NCBI RefSeq assembly: GCF_029168945.1
Contig: NC_083602.1
Location: forward strand, 69,832,600-69,896,599
Direction: 5' to 3'
Length of the DNA: 64,000 nt
From: Cannabis sativa
Taxonomy: Eukaryota > Streptophyta > Magnoliopsida > Rosales > Cannabaceae
Shown: in pieces, positions 58,334-64,000 of the stretch
Layout: the number at the start of each line of letters is the position of its first letter
Numbering within the stretch: the first letter of the stretch is position 1
Position numbers and translations under genes: made by a program
The notes under the pieces: generated by a model
Databases searched by the model: none
What the model was told of the DNA's origin: nothing
The model's input: only the letters and a program-made list of their open reading frames with translations

Positions 58334-59194
58334 AAGCCTGTTAGATTACATTCGTTATGTATGTTGGCTTCGAACCATCCAACCCTGTCACGTCGGTACA
58401 GGCTGGAGTATGACCAGCAGCCGGAGTATGACCGGTTCGACCGATCAGGCTGACACTTGGTTGGTGGTTCCGTACTATTGACGTATCCCGTCGGTACAGG
58501 CTGGAGTATGACCAGCAGCCGGAGTATGACCGGTTCGACCGATCAGGTGGATATAGTAACACGTCGGTACAGGCTGGAGTATGACCAGTAGCCGGAGTAT
58601 GACCGGTTCGACCGATCAGGCTGTTACGTGTCAATAGTACCGTCCCTATGAACATTCAGAACTCAGTACCATGTTGGACACGGCAGTAGTGGCTCAGTAC
58701 CGTGTTGGACACGGCAGTAGCGGGACTCAGTATCGTGTTGGACACGGCAGTTAGGGTTGTGGTCAGGGGTATGGGCGTCTGATCATGACCGGGATTTATG
58801 TATGAGTATTATTATGCTTTTCATACTGAGTATGTCGACTCACAATTCTACGTTTATGTGTAGGTAAAGGCAAGGCTAAAGCTGATGGACCGTGAGCGAG
58901 CTTATGAAGGTTGTACATGTCGGGGCAGTTAGGCCTGGAGAGTACGATCCTCGGGACAGCGAGGCTGATTTTGTAACTAGTCTCTAGGCAACATTTATTT
59001 TGTATAAACAGTTAAATTTTGTAAATGATTTTGTAATCGGGATCCCGAGTCTTTTTGTAATTATATTTTACAAGTTTATTTAAAAAGGAAAATTTTTAAT
59101 TAATCACGTTTTCCATAAACCTCGTTGATTAGCAACGAGCTGCACAGCATGTTTAAAAATCACGTAATACGCCTAGGTTAGTTAGGGTGTTACA

Positions 59195-59680
59195 CTCTTA
59201 GACTACACCACATCAGATTTCGAAATTTGCCTATGTGCTAGAAAATATTTCTGATAAGATGGTGGTTACTCTGGGGATGGAATAGTGATTTTGGAGAAGT
59301 GTAAAAACCTATTTGAAGTCTCTAGGTCTACCAGAGAGGGACTGAATGTTAAGGTTGCAGGAAAGGTACTTATTCAGTCTAAGGAAAGTTCTATACATTT
59401 TTGGCATCATTCCAAATTGCCTTAAACTACTAGTGTTAATTTCCTGATCAACCAAAAGTAGTTGCCAAAGATATAGAATCCAGTATCCCAAGAGAGTAGA
59501 CATATAGAGAGGAATTTCACATTATCAATGATTTTGTAATTAAAGGAAGAGTAATAGTGGAGAAAAGGTTGTGGTTGATTCAACCTTTCAGATCCTATTA
59601 CGAGGAGTTTACTACTACTACACTTGATTTGTATATCAAGGTGTTGAGATTATTTGAAACGCACTTTTTGTTTTATATTA
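59195..59680 (+). pseudogene. Copia B RNase H remnant, right part
   Basis: After the duplicated CTCTT the plus strand reads LDYTTSDF, comparable to the GYTDSDF motif of Copia RNase H, in continuation of the segment cut at 47510. Further on, DPITRSL (about 59596-59620) resembles the DPLTKPL word near the C terminus of Copia polyproteins. Frames are broken. Confidence 0.6.
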
Positions 59681-59695
59681 GTGCAAGTGGGAGTT
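59681..59695 (+). other. Polypurine tract of Copia element B
   Basis: GTGCAAGTGGGAGTT stands directly before the right LTR, a usual Copia form. Confidence 0.75.
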
Positions 59696-61566
59696 TGTTG
59701 GGTTTTATGCCCTAAATAAAACTCATTTCAATATAATCAGATTTACTTATTAATATAGATCAGAAATAACATTTAATGTTGCATGGTTCACATGATTTAT
59801 TTCATGATTATATGTACATAATGTATAAATTCATCTGAAACCCTTTTCACATAGTTAATCCTGTTTATTGTGCCATCAACACATTGGAAAGTAAACATGA
59901 CTATGTGAATAAAGTTTCCTAGATTTATCAGACATAGGGTTTTACTGATATGATAATCTACAACAGAGTTTACTTGTATTTGGAGAAATACTATGTTCTT
60001 TCCAGAACATTGGTTAAAGTAAAGCTCAGGTTGGATGCATGGAGTATGCATCGAAAGGGACCGCTATTGAACTTTGACTTAGATTTAATTAAACTTACCG
60101 TAAAATCTATTCAAGTCAATATCGCCAAGTTGATCCTAGATCAAATGATCTTAATCCTGTTATGATTAGGCTCAATCTTGAAAGGCTATTCGTGTTCTTT
60201 GATTTGTTAGTTAAGCCTACTTTTAGGTCAGGGTGATACGTACATTTTGGGAACACGGTAGTGCAATTGAGTGGGAGCGCTAGCATAAACATGGAATCTA
60301 TAGCTTCTATCTGGCAAATAGTAAGCAAAGGATGATCTACTTCGAGCTTGACCAAACGAAAATAAATGGTGGAGATCTCATTTCACATAAGTTGAAATAT
60401 CATTTATACGGGGTCAAGTGTTTTAAGGATAAAATACATAGTAGGGTGTTACGGTAATTTAATCCCTTTACTGTGTAGATCATTCATATAGAGGATAATT
60501 GATCACATTAGGATTATAACAATAGATAACTAATGATGTGTCTATATGGTGGAACATATAGAGCATTCTATATACTGAGAGTGCAATTCTAAGTTCTATG
60601 CGTGGATTCAACGAAGAATTAATAAGTTAGTGAATTTTAGTGCTAAATTCTTGATCTATTTATTGGAAGCTCGGTTATATAGACCCATGGTCCCCGCACT
60701 AGTTGAGATAATATTGCTTGTAAGACTCATGTAATTGGTTTTGATTAATTAATTATAATTCTCAAATTAGACTACGTCTATTTGTGAATTTTTCACTAAG
60801 TAAGGGCGAAATTGTAAAGAAAGAGTTTTAGGGGCATATTTGTTAATTATGATACTTTGTATGGTTCAATTAATAAATATGATAAATGATAATATTATTT
60901 AATAATTATTTATAGTTATTAAATAGTTAGAATTTGCATTTAAATGGTTGAATTAGGAAATTGGCATTTTTGAGAAAATCAGATACAGAAGGTGTTAAAA
61001 TTGCAAAATTGCAAAAAGCAAGGCCCAATCCACTAAGTGCATGGCCAGCCACCTATTGTAGGTATTTTAAGTTGATTTTTTTCATTATTTTAATGCCATA
61101 TAATTCAAATCTAACCCTAGTGGAATGCTATAAATAGATAGTGAAGGCTTCAGGAAAAATAGACTTTCTGAATGAGAAAAACATGAGCCTCCTATCTCTC
61201 TTCTCTAGCCGCCACTCTCACTCTCTCTTCTTCCTTACCTTAGTGATTAGAGTAGTGCCCACACACATCAAGCAATACCTCAATCATAGTGAGGAAGATC
61301 GTGAAGAAAGATCATCAACAAAGGAGTTTCAGCATCAAAGATTCAGAGAAAGAGATCCAGGTTCAGATATTGATAATGCTCTGCTACAGAAAGGAATCAA
61401 GGGATAGATATCTGAACGGAAGGAGTCATTATATTCCGCTGCACCCAATGTAAGGTTTCTTAAACTTTATATGTGTTTAATTTCATCGTTTTAGAAGTTC
61501 ATATTTAGGGTGTTAATAAACATACTTGTGAGTAGATCTAAGATCCTGGTAAAATAATTTCCAAAA
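59696..61566 (+). repeat. 3' LTR of Copia element B
   Basis: 1871 bp, the partner of 38505-40383. Near 61235 it lacks a short stretch (around CTTGATAATTTCGACC) present in the left LTR. It ends CCAAAA just before AATGA. ORFs at 59950-60165 and 61141-61407 lie in LTR sequence and are not genes. Confidence 0.88.
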
Positions 61567-61598
61567 AATGAGCTATATATATTATTAATGAACTATAT

Positions 61599-61849
61599 GT
61601 ATGGTTAATATCTAATAACTATGTTTTTCAAAAAAATTCAAAAATTTATGTATCTATGTATTTATATACAATTAAAAATCACTCAACATAACCTTATATA
61701 ATTCTCTCAATTAAAATTAATAAAAAAAATATTTATATACAATTTTAAATCAAAACTATTAAACTATCACTAAATTTAATTGTATCTCAAATTAAGGACT
61801 TATTAATCATGTAATTTAAAAATTTTTAAAAAATAATAAAAAATCTAAA
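61599..61849. repeat. Direct repeat, left copy (outside the Helitron)
   Basis: About 250 bp matching 62083-62335 in order: AATATCTA, ATTAAAAATCACTCAACATA, TTTATATACAATTTTAAATC, TAAATTTAATTGTATCTCAA, ACTTATTAA. The right copy lies inside the Helitron that starts at 61851, so this left copy may be a truncated older relative into which the Helitron inserted. Confidence 0.65.
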
Positions 61850-62082
61850 ATCTATATATATATATATAAAAGAGAAGTATAAGACGGTGACGTGGCGCTC
61901 TAAAATGACTTAAAATCTATTTATCTATCTTCTCATTCATTTAAAACCTATTTATCTATTTTCTATTTTTTTCTAATTATTTAAAACCTATTATCTATTT
62001 TCTCATTTTTTAATTATATTTTTTTATTTTTCTAATTTTTTAAATAAAAAACACAGTATTTTTTTTTTAAAAAAAAAAACTT

Positions 62083-62335
62083 TATAAATATCTAGCAACT
62101 AAGTTTCAAAAAAATTAAAAATTAAAAAATCTCTCTATCTATATATCTATATACGATTAAAAATCACTCAACATAGTCTTATCTAAATTAATAAAAAATA
62201 TTTATATACAATTTTAAATCAAAACTATTAAAACTAACACTAAATTTAATTGTATCTCAATTCAAAGACTTATTAACCGTGTAATTTAAAAATTTTAAAA
62301 AATAATATTTAACCTAAAATATCTATATAAAATCA
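62083..62335. repeat. Direct repeat, right copy (inside the Helitron)
   Basis: Partner of 61599-61849, with small indels. Confidence 0.65.
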
Positions 62336-62379
62336 ATTTAGAAAATATCAATGTATACAGTCTCGTATAAATTTGTTGC

Positions 62380-63300
62380 CTACTATTTTAAAAGTTTTGG
62401 TACTATATTCTCACAGTTTTTTCGTTTATAATTATATGGTGAGTTTTATTCAATTTTATCAATTATTTTTGTAAGTCTCTATTTTGAGATACTATATTCT
62501 CACAGTTCTTTTCATTTATAATTATATAGTGAGTTTTAGTCAATTTTATGAATTATTTTTGTAGATCTCTTTATTACTCTATTTTATTTGACAATAACTC
62601 TTCTTTCTCATTCTGTTTTAGATCACAAATTATATGATGAGTTTTTTTTTTATAGATTTGTCAAAAAAAAATTTCAAAATCTTTATTCTCAGTGAGAAAA
62701 TTTTCAATTTTTAATATTTGTTAATCTCTATTTTGGTTTTGGTTTAGTCTTTTATTATCCTATATCTCTTATGATTCTTTCTTTTTTAGACCACAAATTA
62801 TATTAATTATGAGTTTTTTTTTTCACAAATTTGTTAATTTTTTTTTTCGAAATCTTTATTCTTGATGATATTTTTTAATTTTTAATCTTTCTTATCTCTA
62901 TTTTGGTTTTAGTTTAGTCTTTTATTACCTTATATTTTTTTGATAATATTATTTTTCTTTCCTTTTTAGGTCACAAATTATATGATGAGACATGTAATAT
63001 AAATTTATAACAAAATCATTCACTTATGTATAAAAAAGTTAGTAGTTAAATAACTCAAGTATATGATTTATTTTATGTACAGAGAAAACATATTTTAACC
63101 AATAGTGATAACTACAAATAAAATACGATAATGATAGCGACTTTGAATATAGTGGCGACTACTACAAGTGAGATACGGTGATGACATCGGCTTTGAATGA
63201 AAACAATTTTAAAATCATATGATGAGTTTTCTATAGATTTATCAGATGATTTTTTAGATCTCTATTTCGTGTGAGGATTTTCCAACCTTTATTTTTTTTT
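62380..63300. repeat. Degenerate tandem repeats of about 100-150 bp in the Helitron
   Basis: Words recur in order several times: ACTATATTCTCACAGTT, TTTATAATTATATGGTGAG, TTTTAGATCACAAATTATAT, GATGAGTTTT, ATAGATTTGTCA, AATCTTTATTCT. The clearest pair is 62400-62490 and 62492-62575, with later units (62620, 62790, 62970, 63215) more diverged. Confidence 0.55.
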
Positions 63301-63533
63301 ATTTTACTATAACGTTTGAAAATATCTTTTTGTCACTTTCTTTTTTAGATAAATAATTGTATAATAAATTTTTTTACCATATTAATTTATTTTTCTGTAT
63401 GAAAATTATGAAAAAATTTAGTAGAATAATTTCTCATACTATTAAAAAAAATATTAACTTTAATATATTTTTTTATAACTTAATTGTTAATAAACAAAAT
63501 ATAACCGCACGCGAAGCGCGGTTTGTTTCCTAG

Positions 63534-63660
63534 TTTACATATATGCTAGACACGAATTACAAATATCTTAATCGTAATAAAGATAATTATTTATTATTAA
63601 TAATATTAATTTAAATTAACATATAATTTGTTAATAATAAAGTTTTTTCATAACTATATA
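63534..63660. other. A/T-rich spacer
   Basis: Short A/T-rich DNA between the Helitron and the next TIR element; nothing else is seen. Confidence 0.4.
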
Positions 63661-64000
63661 TGGTAAACACTATTTTGGACCTTTTATTTTGTAAAAGTTA
63701 CCAATTAGACCCTCTGTTTTGTTAAATGATAATATGGACCCTCTATTTTCCAAAATAGTACATATAGGACCCTGAACTGATTTTTTGTCAAAATATAGTT
63801 TAATAATAATCTGATCTAAAAGTATTATGACAAAACAATTTACATTTTCTGTATCTGTTCGTGTTAGGAATCGTCTTCAAATTGGTTATATTAAAAAAAA
63901 GTTGTCAAAAATTAAGTTTAAGATCCTATTTTTACCATTTTAAAAAATACAAGATCTATTTTGTTATTTAACAAAATAGAAGGTCCAATCAGTAACTTTT
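63661..64000. mobile_element. TIR element cut by the window edge (probably Mutator-like)
   Basis: The left part has AAAAGTTACCAATTAGACCC and CTGTTTTGTTAAATGATAA (63696-63730). The last bases of the window, read in complement, give AAAAGTTACTGATTGGACC and CTATTTTGTTAAATAACAA. These inverted repeats show a compact element whose right end lies beyond the window. The repeated GGACCCTCTATTTT-type words are typical of such ends in plants. No duplication can be checked and no ORF is present. Confidence 0.5.

Larger units (their letters stand above)
47516..59194 (+). mobile_element. Solo Tekay LTR (plus sense), split by Tekay copy 2
   Basis: It begins TGTAAAGCCCGC and ends GTTAGGGTGTTACA, the exact reverse orientation of the LTRs of Tekay copies 1 and 2. 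Target duplications CTCTT lie at 47511-47515 and 59195-59199. Removing copy 2 (48999-58333) and one AAGCC restores one continuous LTR of about 2339 bp. No internal sequence is attached. It sits in the RNase H part of Copia element B. Confidence 0.9.
38505..61566 (+). mobile_element. Copia element B, decayed, with nested insertions
   Basis: LTRs of about 1.9 kb (38505-40383 and 59696-61566) begin TGTTGGGTTTTATGCCC. Target duplications are AATGA (38500-38504 and 61567-61571). A primer site follows the left LTR and a polypurine tract precedes the right LTR, so the sense strand is plus. Coding remnants in order are a pre-integrase domain, an integrase core, the region between reverse transcriptase and RNase H, and an RNase H piece. 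The polyprotein is full of stops. A Mutator-like element (42505-43774) and a solo Tekay LTR with a nested Tekay (47516-59194) interrupt it. Both LTRs end CCAAAA instead of the CCAACA seen in the solo LTR at 12840. Confidence 0.88.
61851..63533 (+). mobile_element. Complete non-autonomous Helitron
   Basis: The 5' tip is TC with a TA-rich run (61851-61868), then AGAGAAGTATAAGACGGTG and ACGTGGCG, the family motif. The 3' end has a GC-rich hairpin in A/T-rich DNA (CCGCACGCGAAGCGCGG, 63505-63521), then TTTGTTTCCTAG. It is flanked by A on the left and T on the right with no duplication, as expected for Helitrons. It has 1683 bp, no Rep/helicase, and an interior made of A/T-rich degenerate repeats. 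Confidence 0.75.

Overview
This is a transposon-dense stretch of nuclear DNA from a flowering plant. Three things point there: long AT-rich intergenic tracts, a multi-exon SANT-domain gene of a plant-specific type, and nested Ty3/Gypsy and Ty1/Copia LTR retrotransposons with Helitrons, Mutator-like and CACTA elements. The element types suggest a eudicot. The Tekay-like LTR sequences look to me like those of Cannabaceae, but that is an impression only. There is no bacterial content, no CRISPR array and no rRNA. Apart from one intact host gene, the rest is mobile DNA and captured or broken gene pieces.

Layout. (1) 0-2.4 kb: a broken ribosomal protein SA fragment, a 0.4-kb MITE and AT-rich spacer. 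(2) 2.4-7.6 kb, minus strand: the only convincing host gene, a SANT/ELM2-like nuclear protein of about 952 residues. It has a very small exon carrying the start codon, a 798-bp SANT exon and a 2055-bp last exon. (3) 8.2-19.8 kb: short DNA elements. These are several Helitron ends, one with a TIR element in its 5' tip, a CACTA mini-element, a solo Copia LTR, a Mutator-like element with perfect 9-bp target duplications, and a minus-strand Helitron carrying a broken glycine decarboxylase P-protein segment plus a 55-codon plastid-type first-exon-like ORF. A second copy of the MITE lies at 19.4 kb.

(4) 19.9-38.5 kb: a three-layer nest. A decayed Copia element (A, minus strand, duplication TTAAT) holds an old solo Tekay-like LTR (duplication ACGTC), which holds a full-length Ty3/Gypsy Tekay-type chromovirus (copy 1, duplication TTAAA). 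(5) 38.5-61.6 kb: a second nest that starts 10 bp after the first. A decayed Copia element (B, plus strand, duplication AATGA) holds a Mutator-like foldback element and a solo Tekay LTR (duplication CTCTT). That solo LTR holds a full-length Tekay copy 2 in the opposite orientation (duplication AAGCC). (6) 61.6-64 kb: a complete non-autonomous Helitron with a CTAG end, and a TIR element cut by the window edge.

The two Tekay copies have different target duplications, so they inserted independently. They nevertheless share stops in gag and lack the expected protease active-site motif. The family therefore appears to have moved while already defective, presumably with proteins supplied in trans. 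I did not find a wholly new biological system. The most unusual signals are this shared-lesion lineage, its repeated insertion into its own LTRs, and palindrome-rich blocks in the LTRs and in the Copia A leader.
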